The position numbers were made by a program, and so were the translations under genes. The notes beneath the pieces were generated by a model. It saw nothing but the letters and a program-made list of their open reading frames with translations, ran no database searches and was not told where the DNA came from. From NCBI GenBank assembly GCA_963678705.1, contig OY783204.1, forward strand, positions 17,742,759 through 17,806,758: 64,000 nucleotides of DNA. Direction: 5' to 3'. Below, one piece after another: positions 48,840 to 64,000 of the stretch. Position 1 is the first letter of the stretch. The number at the start of each line of letters is the position of its first letter. This DNA comes from Panorpa germanica. Its lineage: Eukaryota; Arthropoda; Insecta; Mecoptera; Panorpidae.

Positions 48840-49360
48840 AGTTTTTTATATTTTTATTAATCATTTACGTAATTACAACTGGTCTAATGACCAACCAGCA
48901 ATTTATCCCTAACCAATACATGTACATAAGGATCGTCCATTGACATTTCCTTAATTTACACTATTTACATTTTTGTTTTTTACTCTTCTCTTATAAATGT
49001 CATTGTAGTTCGAAGGGTTTCTTCCTCTAAAGTCTTCTAGCTAACGCTTAGTTGTCCAACAGTTGGAGTACCTCGTAATTCTGATGACAGTGCAGTCTAC
49101 CATGATGCTTGGAAGCATATCTTTTTATTTCTTCGGGGATGATCTCTATCTGGAAGTATCAATGAAGTCGCTATTTCGAATATACAGTTTCCAATCGCTC
49201 TCAATACTTTATTTTGAAAACGTTGTATAATTTCTAAGTTAGTTTTCTTTGAGAATCGCCAATGATGGATACCATATACCCAAACTGGTATATTACAGCA
49301 GTAATTCAGCAGGGTCTTAATACTCTATGAATTTTACATATTACTAAGTGCGGGTCATGG
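48840..49360 (-). pseudogene. Jockey-type LINE: ORF2 C terminus and 3' UTR
   Basis: The minus strand reads VWVYGIHHW (jockey IWTYGIQLWG), then TNLEIIQRFQNKVLRAI, and after frame changes EEIKRYASKHHGRLHCHQN, VLQLLDN and a KKPFEL end, the classic jockey RT C-terminal blocks in order. The 3' UTR to about 48840 ends AATAAAAATATAAAA. At least three frameshifts or stops occur. It is distinct from families A and B. Confidence 0.75.
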
Positions 49361-49882
49361 TTGAGATTTTTTTAAATGTTCAGTTCTATAACTGATATCC
49401 TTCTACAATGTTAGCAGTAATTGTAGTGTTGTGGCCTCTTAAATATTGATTATTTTACTGCTTCATAAGTTTTATAATTATGAACACATAAACAAATTAA
49501 TCCAGTTGACAACTAACTGCTGAAAATATAGCTTTGGTCCGGGAATCGGTCTCGAAGATATAGCAGTCTGGCAGCATGTAAAAACGTTCACAGCCATTCA
49601 TTACGCTTCTTCTTTTTTTAGTGCATAAATTATCATATTATTTATGGAATTCAAATAAATAAAAACATTTTTAAAAAAATGTATTATTGAGACATCTCTC
49701 ATCTCTTTATGTTTATTAGTGAGACATCTCCGAAAAATTGAATGAAGATGCAGTTAACTAACTAAAAACTGATATGAAATGAATAGAAAAGTAAATAAAA
49801 GAAACACACACAAACAAAAATAAAGTCGATTTTTGAAAACACGCGCATATTCAAATGCAACGTAGTGTCAAACTTTCAAGTT
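49361..49882. other. Intergenic, no gene recognised
   Basis: TTATTGAGACATCTCTCATC and a partial repeat GTGAGACATCTC sit near 49685-49730. Nothing else is seen. Confidence 0.4.
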
Positions 49883-50502
49883 AATGGGCTGTGTCCTCTT
49901 TTTTTAGTGGCCGATTTTTCAACTGTTAAAATTGATGTTAATAAATGTGTATTAGTGTGTTTATTTCATTAAATATCTAAATATTGATGGAGATATAGCA
50001 ATTAAAAATTTGAATTGTAGTTTTAGCGCTAGAAATGGTCGGCCATATTTGTATGACGTGAAATGCATTTTAACGTCAGTTATTTGTTGAGTAGGTTAGT
50101 GCTGTGGTAATGTTCTGTAGCTGTTGGTAGTCAAATAATCAAGTCAAATCAAAGAATAATAAGTTTTTATTTTATTTAACCCTGCTAAGCCAGACATAAT
50201 ATTGAAATTTGGTTGTTCCTTGAAATAGCTGTAAATAATATTTGATATTTTGATGTATAAATACATATAGCAGAGATTTATGAGCTGTAAGGTTGGTAAC
50301 CTTACACAAGGATTGTGATGTCACATGCATTTGGAATGTGTACAACGTTGAATCCCTTTAATAATTAAAGAGACAAAATGACTTTTTTAATTGATAATAT
50401 CTCTTAACAATAAAATAATTGAACATTTGAGGTTCTAGTAACCCACTTTATCAATGTATAGTACACTTTTATAGAAATTAAGCCATAGGTCACAAGCCCA
50501 TT
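49883..50502. mobile_element. Non-autonomous DNA element, GGGCTTGTGTCC ends, copy 2
   Basis: It is the counterpart of 33151-33790, same orientation, with decayed ends (AATGGGCTGTGTCCTC; GGTCACAAGCCCATT) and a ~25-bp internal deletion near 50408. Confidence 0.75.
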
Positions 50503-51021
50503 GACCTACAACTTTTCGACTTTTGCTAACACAAACATACACAGGCTAATACTCAGTTAACTCATAAATGCAACCAAGTAAATTAATATGCAGATAAACT
50601 TGTTGAATACGCTAGAATGCTTACAACTCGAATATTGTTTCATCCTTATCTCAAAGCTCAATATTTGAAGATGTATTACTAATGAATTGTGCATCTGTAA
50701 AGAAGTATGTAGACAAAAATTAATAATAATATTTAATATCGTTTTGAAGGGTGTACATGTAGCATTCTGCACCCTAAAGCCAGTCACTGTTAGATTACAA
50801 CTAGAGGGGCGCTTCCCGAACTTTTTCGACGTAATTATTTTCTAGATTGATCTTTTTTAATTATCTTGTTTGTCTCATTATTCGTGCCAATGGCCTACCT
50901 CGCGGGCGGTGTAAGGGTTTCTTGTTGTGCCTCAAAGATTTCATTAAAATTAATAAAGGAAGTTACTACGGTAATGAGTGAAGTTTCTTATCCTCCTGCA
51001 ATTCTCCATTCAGGTGACTAA
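50503..51021. other. Intergenic, no gene recognised
   Basis: The 76-codon minus ORF at 50557-50787 has no known domain. Confidence 0.4.
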
Positions 51022-51023
51022 TA

Positions 51024-51492
51024 CAGGGTGTCCCAAAAAATATATACACTTTTTTATTGCAGGCGCGATATTAAATTGCTTCCTGAATGCATGCAGCGTT
51101 GCAATGATCAAACAGCAGTTGGAAACGTAAGTTACTATGGCTATTCTCTCGTCCACTGCATGATCAATACTAAACAAATTGCACTATAAACGTTAGTCTG
51201 CGCCCTGGACACAACTTCACTCTCCAAAGATTAATGGCCGCTGTGTGGCGCGCGTTTCACAAAAGAAAGTTCCCGCGCCGTTGTCTGTATTTATGTACTA
51301 TCTAATGATACTAATGTTGTCAAAGACAACGAACGCAATATTTGTACGTTCCTAACCCGAAAGATTGTACTTAAGACGACACCAATTTTTTTTCGAAAAT
51401 TATGTTCATGACCCGATTTCATCTGTGTAAGTGAATAAGAACTAAATTTAGAATCACTCAAACTATGTACACATTTTTTAAGACACCCAGTG
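51024..51492. mobile_element. Mariner-type MITE, ~470 bp
   Basis: The ends CAGGGTGTCCCAAAAAATAT and (inverted) CACTGGGTGTCTTAAAAAAT are flanked by TA. The interior carries GATTAATGGCCGCTGTGTGG, found again at 43016. There is no ORF. Confidence 0.65.
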
Positions 51493-51494
51493 TA

Positions 51495-52515
51495 ATTGTT
51501 ATTTGCACTTCACATAGCTCTGCGTAGTTGCAAACAAAAAATATTTATCGGAACTGTACAGTAAAAGTACTGCTTTAATTTTAACAAATTCACTAATGAT
51601 TTGATGATAATTAACAAGTTGATAATTAACAGGTTGAATGAACATTTGTGATCAATGTTCGACGTAAAATAGTTTATAATTAACTCGGAATTAATGGAGA
51701 GCAGAACAAATTAAGTTGCGGATACAATAAGTCACAATTAGTCCGTAACAACGTAAAAATAGCAGTTTTTTAATTCAGTGACGGATTACTTTGTCTACTA
51801 GGACTCTGATTGAATGTAAATATAATGCATATGTACACAAAAATGCATGCACTATGAAGTAATGAAACATCCACCGCATTCTCCTAATTTGACATTCGCG
51901 GAATTCCATCTCTTTCAAACTCAATCTCCTATAGAAACAATACAGAGACGAGATAATGGCGATGGAGCATCGCTAGATGAAATGAATTAATGTTGAAGGA
52001 GGTTATGTTGAAAATATAATGTTTTTGAAAACATAAATAATCATGTTCTGAGACTGAGAATTTCTCAGACCACACTTGTAAAAATAATAATGCTATTTTC
52101 TTAAACTAAATTTTTATTTCTTGAAAATATTATTAAATAATTATTATAAACCAATGTCATTAAGGTATATTGTAAACCAGATAAAATTGTCTTACAATCC
52201 AAGTTTTACACGTTTTAGTTTCCTGTAAGCTAACTTTAAGGTTGATTTTCTAATTGGACAAGGTATTGACATATAATTGTTAAACCAATTATAGAGTAAA
52301 ATATTTATCCTGTTATGAAGTTTTCTATATGTTAAATAAGTAGCTTCTCAGTTATCAAATTTAATGCACTGTAAGACTTTAATTATCTTGTAGTAAGCTA
52401 GCAAGCGTGACTCTAGTACTTTAGGACTGTGTCTAAATGAATATTTGAATATATTGAAATTAGCTTGTTAACCTGCACAGCAAGACAATTGTCTACTAAA
52501 GTAATTTATTAAATT
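51495..52515. other. Intergenic, 3' side of the esterase gene
   Basis: No gene is recognised. GATGATAATTAACA/GTTGATAATTAACAG is a local direct repeat near 51601-51632. The poly-A signal of the esterase (minus) may be the AATAAA-like TTTAATAAATTAC just past the stop at about 52505. Confidence 0.4.
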
Positions 52516-58514
<5,999 letters not shown>

Positions 58515-59750
58515 CTGCAATAATATGAAAATTATAAAAAGATAGAAAATAACGATATACTTGACCTGACCCTGTCCATCCTACTCCAATTTCGATGGTT
58601 CTTCTGATGGTAGATGTTGATAATTCTAAATGTTAAAACCTCTATGACTTTACCAAATCAAAAGATTGTTTACGAGTCTGTAGCATTTTGATATCTGTTT
58701 CAATAATAAGACATATACCGGAAGGAAGATGGTTGCACTTCTCATGTTGAGTGGTTTTATAAACCAGAGATTTTTTCGTCAATGTCTCAATTTCCTGGCG
58801 CTATAACGCGCCTGTGAGTGGATTTAGAGAAAAGTTAAGAAGGAGTAATTTCTTTAAAATTTCATTCTCTTTAAAATTGATGTATATCTATTGCTGTAGA
58901 ATCTTCCAATGCCGGGAAATAGGAAAGAAACCAGAAAATGTACAAAAATTTCGTGGCCTTGCGAATTGGAATACCTGGTGATTTACTAGTTGCCTCAATA
59001 TATAGAAATTACATTGCGCAATAAATAGTACCGCATCAGATTAGAAAACTACCTTCTTCTCATAGTTGGAATTAGAAATCGAGAAGCACTTTTATATGCG
59101 TAGTATAGAATAAACGAGACAGATATTATAAGTTTTATTTTTCGAGTATTTACAAATGTCATGATTATTATTTTTTGGCTTGTAAAGGTTTTAAAATTAT
59201 CAACATTTAAAAAAACATCATCGCAATCGGTGTAAGAGTCCACTAAAATAATACTTGATCTTTCATCGTTTCGTTTTCACTTTTTAAAAGTAAGTGTAAA
59301 ACATTTCCTAATTAGTTTTGAAATATGTACTCACATCTACATAGGCTAGAAAGTTATTAAATATAGATGGACACTCCGTGACCACGCCTGTAAGAAGAAA
59401 CTAGAAAATAAAATCAAAATATAAAATAGTTTATTTTTTTAAGAATAATGTACACTACACTAAAATAAATTTAAAGAAGAAACTTAATTTCACTGTATTT
59501 AAATTAAAATATTAAATTTTTATATATTTCATTTAAAATGTTTTATTGTTAAAGGTTATAGGTGAAACTAGAGATATTCATAGCCATAGTGTAGTCGGAT
59601 ATTAAGTACAAACGTTACGTACATTCAACATAAGATAGTAGTCTATATATTTCGGATACATATACAGAATAAATACAATGGCACTTGAGAATATAGTTTA
59701 ATATACTATACTATACATATATACTATATTAAATATATAGTTCATGAAGA
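58515..59750. other. Upstream region of the esterase; one candidate exon
   Basis: On the minus strand 59393-59339 is bounded by an ACAG acceptor and a GTGAGT donor and reads GVVTECPSIFNNFLAYVD in phase 0, which could join to the 58514 exon. I do not recognise the peptide and it has no start codon. Just upstream of 58514 the frame is hydrophobic (IVIFYLFIIFILLQ), but it has no ATG before a TAG. The true first exon is therefore open. Confidence 0.3.
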
Positions 59751-60600
59751 ATGTAACACTATACAAAATGTAATACTACGTTGACAAAATGTAACACTAC
59801 GTTGACAAAATGCAATACTACGTTCACAAAATGTAACACTACGTTGCAAAATTTAACACTACGTTGACAAAATGTAGCAATACTTTCACAAAATGTAACA
59901 CTACGTTGACAAAATGTAACACTACGTTGACAAAATGTAACACTACGTTGACAAAATATAACACTACGCTAACAAAATGTAATACAAAATGTAACACTAC
60001 GTTGACAAAATGTAACACTACGTTGACAAAATGTAACACTACGTTGACAAAATGTAACACTACGTTGACAAAATGTAACACTACGTTGACAAAATGTAAC
60101 ACTACGTTGACAAAATGTAACACTATGTTGACAAAATGTAACACTACGTTGACAAAATGTAACACTACGTTGACAAAATGTAACACTACGCTAACAAAAT
60201 GTAATACAAAATGTAACACTACGTTGACAAAATTTAATACTACGTTGACAAAATGTAACACTACGTTGACAAAATGTAACACTACGTTGACAAAATGTAA
60301 CACTACGTTGACAAAATATAACACTATGTTGACAAAATGTAACACTACGTTGACAAAATGTAACACTACGTTGACAAAATGTAACACTACGTTGACTAAA
60401 TGTAACGCTACGTTGGAAAAATGTAACACTACGTTGACAAAATGTAACACTACGTTGACTAAATGTAACGCTACGTTGGAAAAATGTAACACTACGTCGG
60501 TAAAATGTAATTCTACGTTGGCAAAATGTAACACTACGTTGGTAAAATGTAACACTACGTTGGCAAAATGCAATGCTACGTTGGCAAAATTCAAATGCTA
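59751..60600. repeat. 21-bp minisatellite, about 40 units
   Basis: The unit is ACAAAATGTAACACTACGTTG. 21 is a multiple of 3 and no stop arises, so both strands stay open for about 250 codons (TLTKCNT repeated on plus, VVLHFVN on minus). Two identical-type short units of 12 bp at about 59975 and 60197 are 222 bp apart, i.e. a higher-order block of ten full units plus one short unit. Towards the right end units diverge (GACTAAATGTAACGCTACG twice), as expected at an array edge. There is no evidence for a gene. Confidence 0.95.
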
Positions 60601-60860
60601 CCCACTTTTTTTATTAACTGGTCAAACAATTTAAAAATATGGTCTTAACTTCTTTAATTCATTGCTTTGCAATATATTAGTTTTTTCTTTTAAATCCGTT
60701 CTCAAGATATATGTTAAGAGCAAGACTTTTTTGCTTTGTAGATATTTAAAATATGTGCACTTCAATCATTAGTATCTCAATTTATAGATGGTCAAATCAT
60801 TTAATTATTATATTACTGCGATTTTGACAGCTAGGTTATATCTCGAATTAATTATTTTAT
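60601..60860. other. AT-rich spacer between minisatellite and Helitron end
   Basis: No feature seen. Confidence 0.5.
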
Positions 60861-60861
60861 A

Positions 60862-62215
60862 CTAGCTGACCCGGCAAACTTCGTACCGCCTAACAGTCAA
60901 TGAATGTCGTGTTACCTTTTAGCTGAACTAATTTAGGCTTTGATGAACGTAATACAATGATACAAAATAATATTTATTAATATAGATAGAAACATAAAAG
61001 TATTTTATTATGATGAATGATGATGAAAACATACAGAATAAGAATAGTAGAACGCATATCTGGATAACCAGGAACTGCATCGCCTTGCTTCCGACGTTAA
61101 AATTTCTTCGATGTAGCGTTCCAAGTGTAATAACGTGGCATTTCTCTTTGACAAATCGCAAAGAAACTGGTCAGTGTTGTCGCTGGAGGTGTTTCGGCAC
61201 GTTGAGCAGCATTCGACGCTGTAAAATATACTCTCTGACCGTTCTCTAGATGCACCCTCAAATGTACAACAGTGGGATGACGTTCGTGAATAGGGAATGA
61301 AAATATACGCCAAATTGCTTCATTGCAGTTCACATATCTACCGACTTGATAGCGCGTGATTTCATCGTTGATATTGGATGTTTGGATACCAAAAACCGCC
61401 ATGTCGCTCCCTTTCGTGACATATTTGCAAATGTATTTAATTGACTTGACCGAATTGCAATACTCAACATTACAATGTGCCTTGAATGTTTTGGAAAGAA
61501 GTGGCGAATATGGAACAATCCAACTGTTGTCAACTACGAAATCGTTTCCTTTCACTTTAGTTGTGATAGTTCTGCCATTATCATCGGGCGATCGACGCCG
61601 ATACAATGGATAACCATCGTTGCCTGTAATGGTCTCTGCCGTCAATTTTCGTGGATACCGTTTGGAACACTTGCCGTCGACCATGCACGGTGATTGGCGG
61701 TTGATAGTGCCACACGGTCCATGAATCATATTCGTGATTACAACATCATGTAGGTCTGGATCGGTTTCAGGAGCAGGAATCTCGGCACATATGATGTCAT
61801 CTATTTGATCTGGCCGAATTCTTTCGACTAACCAAATTAGAATGTGCCATTTTTGCCATTCGATTGAATACATCCAGCATCGAGTATTTCCAAAGACGTG
61901 TTGCTTAACAATGTAATTCATTAGTGACCGAATTTTTTGCCTGAAAACACGTGCGGTGATGTCGTGTCGATCACTTGATGTTTGTCCGGGAAGCAGCAAT
62001 TGAATAATTTCTATTCATTTCGGATTACATGTAAATGTAATGAATAGATCTGGCCGACCATAATGACGAACATATGTCATTGCATCTTGCGCATATTCAT
62101 GCAAATGACGCGGGCTACCTGTGTATGTCGCCGGTAAAATGGTCAATCGACCAACATTCAATAACCATGAATATTGGTTCAGCAGATCTCGAGTTATAAG
62201 TGTTGTAACAAACCC
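60862..62215 (-). mobile_element. Helitron remnant, 3' terminus retained, helicase lost
   Basis: Read on the minus strand, Rep-domain coding sequence (62215-61040) is followed within ~180 bp by GGCGGTACGAAGTTTGCCGG and GTCAGCTAG|T at 60862. A GC-rich hairpin-prone stretch ending in CTAG before T is the Helitron 3' end. An autonomous Helitron would have several kilobases of Rep-helicase between; here that is deleted. The 5' terminus (TC) is not identified. Confidence 0.7.
61010..62215 (-). pseudogene. Helitron Rep/helicase protein, N-terminal Rep part, disrupted
   Basis: Frame in order: ITRDLLNQYSWLLNVGRLTI, SPRHLHEYAQDA, FITFTCNPK, then TGA (62015-62017) where the family has Trp; KIRSLMNYIVKQHVFG; EWQK-W-HILIWLVERIRP; CMVDGKCSKRYP; KYICKYVTKGSD (the paired Tyr motif, intact); PRYYTWNATSKKF; then TAA (61097-61099) for Gln and RRKQGDAVPGYPDM. 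The family's EWQKRGLPHAHILIW has lost five residues here (15 bp, in frame, near 61850), removing the first His of the HUH motif. The copy therefore cannot nick DNA as a Rep protein. Confidence 0.88.
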
Positions 62216-63125
62216 GTCTTTCTTTTATATATTAAGATTAATTTAGTGTTTTCTAGATTTGTTTATTAAATGGTTTATCATTTGGTGAGTTTATTTCTTT
62301 ACCTAACATGAAATCAATTTATTCCATTTAGGGTCCGTTATCGATCCAAGACCGAATCATAGCAGCGCGTTAGAGTCAGTATCCGTAGGATTATTTGCAG
62401 TTTTTTAACATCATTTCAATTAAATTAAAAACACTTGACTACATCATTATTTAATTTTATCAAATTTAGTAGAAGAGCGATTTTACTAGTAAACTACCTT
62501 AGGGTAGCTGAACTATTAAATATGATGATTCAACTTAAATAGAAGAAAAGAAGAATATGCAGTCGTAGTGTAATAATCATTTAAAACCAAATCGTTTACA
62601 TATTGAAACGTTGTTTTTATGTGTATGCAGAGAATTTCCGATAAACAAAATCACATGTTTATTGATAATTTAGAGATAAAATATATTAATTTAAATAATT
62701 TAGAGATAAAATTTATTAATTTAAATAATTTTATGTTAATATTAATAAAGCTAACATGAATATATTTTTAACAAAAAAAAACCTTTTAAATTATTATTAT
62801 AATTATAATACTTACATCAAATAGTAGCAAAATATTAGCGAGATTAGAAACTTTAAGAAATTTAAAATTCATTGTAAGATAGTTCAACTTCAACTGAAAG
62901 TTTTTATATTTTTTGTATATCTCTACAAAATAATTTAATAATTATTCTTATCTATTCCCAATTGTTATTCAAATTAATTATCTTGCCAGCGCAAATATTT
63001 TGTACAAATCCGGTGTGCAATATTTACTTTAATTTATTGTTTCTATGTCTCTATCATGTACAAACAAAACTACTCATTGCTAATTAAATCAATCAATATG
63101 AATAATATTATAATTAGGAAACAAA
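62216..63125. other. AT-rich intergenic
   Basis: 62455-62510 (TTTACTAGTAAACTACCTTAG) resembles the esterase intron at 53820-53850. A 30-bp unit, AATTTAGAGATAAAATATAT plus 10 bp, is duplicated at about 62664-62730. No gene is recognised. Confidence 0.5.
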
Positions 63126-63129
63126 AAAA

Positions 63130-63812
63130 AATATAACTGGATTGTATTATGCGCTAAATATCCTTTGTTATATGTTCCAGGTGTTTATTTATATTTTTAT
63201 ATACTTATATTCTTATATGTGGCTGAAATTCGTATGGAAAAACGAAAAGGGCTCCGGCGATGTTTTTAAAAATTTCCTATTTAGTGGAGGAAAAAGTTTA
63301 AGACTTTTGGCGACCTCGGATTTTTTCTTGAATTTTCTGGAAACCCGTAATTTTGGAAAAACTGAAAAAGAAAAAAAAAATTTTTCCTGTATAATTCTTA
63401 ATTCGTAAAGGATAGAAAGTTGAAATTTTACATATGTATTACGCCATTTAATGCGAACATATTTCAAAATTTATAAATTTAAAAATGTATAAAAGGGGCT
63501 CTAGGAAATTTGGGAGGTTCGGTAGGAAACTTTGGAGAAAGCTCAAATTTTGGATTGCGTAATAAATTAATATCGTATTAAAGATAAAAAATTTAAAATT
63601 CAAAAATTTTATTTGGGGGAACAGGGGCGTTTTTTACCGAGTGTAAAAATTGTGCCAGAAAGTTGAAAATTTATATATGGGCTAACTTTGATATCTAACA
63701 TACAAATCAAAAAAGAAATTCCCAAATTTTGAAAAAAAATTGGTCAAATGACGAATGAATTGAAAATATTTTATATTTTGAGGAAAATTTTTTTCTTTTA
63801 TGTACTATGTAT
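63130..63812 (+). repeat. Dispersed repeat, partner of 4085-4790
   Basis: It is the inverted counterpart of 4085-4790 over about 680 bp. Its right end abuts the TAGACC terminus at 63814, so the transposon inserted into or next to this repeat. Confidence 0.7.
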
Positions 63813-63813
63813 T

Positions 63814-64000
63814 ATAGACCAGGGTAGAAGCCGTCAAAAATAATTAAAAACATAAAAAAATTAAAGTAGAATGAAACCTATTGGAAATGGAAGGGAATAC
63901 TACTAAAATGAAAGGAAAAATAAATTACGGTCGATCTGAGGTTGGGAAGGGGTAGGGGGTGAGGTTTTAAGGGTAAAAATCGGTAAATCTCGATTTCCGG
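63814..64000 (+). mobile_element. Left end of a second TAGACC transposon, runs off the window
   Basis: From about 63815 the sequence (TAGACCAGGGTAGAAGCCGT ...) is nearly identical to 5810-5996, same orientation, with a handful of substitutions. The flanking triplet TTA differs from the TCA of the first copy, which supports the inferred terminus. Confidence 0.9.

Noticed and set aside
48381-48943. ORFs of 159, 72 and 95 codons, hydrophobic
   Set aside because: Three overlapping frames of one strand in a C/T-rich tract; composition artefact, not membrane proteins.
59339-59393. First coding exon of the esterase
   Set aside because: Splice-like borders and phase 0, but no Met or signal peptide and an unrecognised peptide; kept only as a possibility.
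59751-60600. CRISPR-like array
   Set aside because: Units are contiguous with no unique spacers, and the setting is eukaryotic.
59839-60634. Two antisense ORFs of about 250 codons over the 21-bp array
   Set aside because: Both follow from a repeat length divisible by three without stops; no start context, domain or splice evidence.

Overview
The window looks like a gene-poor, AT-rich, intron-containing animal chromosome, almost certainly an arthropod and probably an insect. The basis is a spliced carboxylesterase gene with GT-AG introns, relics of Tc1/mariner, hAT and jockey-type LINE elements, tRNA-like SINEs, and many non-autonomous DNA transposons. I see no operons, ribosome binding sites or CRISPR array. 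The species cannot be named from the sequence.

Layout. 1-1185 (minus) is an open reading frame that runs off the left edge. It carries two tandem copies of a domain resembling a cysteine protease (C76/deneddylase-like), with candidate spliced exons upstream at 2575-3053. 3651-11039 is a cluster of DNA elements. Its centrepiece is a 3.3 kb transposon (5810-9101) with inverted repeats of about 760 bp. That element encodes a PIN/FEN-like plus CXC-type protein, interrupted by a single TAG codon. The start of a second copy is at 63814, running off the right edge.

11-52 kb is mostly degraded repeats: mariner relics at 12.6, 22.7 and 27.5 kb; TTAA-flanked elements at 14.1, 40.4 and 45.3 kb; an internally deleted LINE at 24.4 kb; decayed LINE tails at 19.1, 30.4, 35.5, 44.2 and 49.1 kb; a Harbinger-like MITE at 31.9 kb; a hAT element with perfect 8-bp target duplications at 45.5 kb; and dispersed polypyrimidine/polypurine repeats. 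Several insertions are nested, which gives a relative order of events.

52.5-58.5 kb (minus) is the one clear host gene: a carboxylesterase in ten recognised exons, with frame-consistent junctions and 554 codons. Only the first exon (Met and signal peptide) is missing from my model. 59.75-60.6 kb is a 21-bp minisatellite, open on both strands. 60.86-62.2 kb is a broken Helitron that keeps its 3' terminus and part of its Rep domain but has lost the HUH motif and the helicase.

The best candidate for something undescribed is the 5.8-9.1 kb transposon, followed by the tandem protease-like ORF at the left edge.
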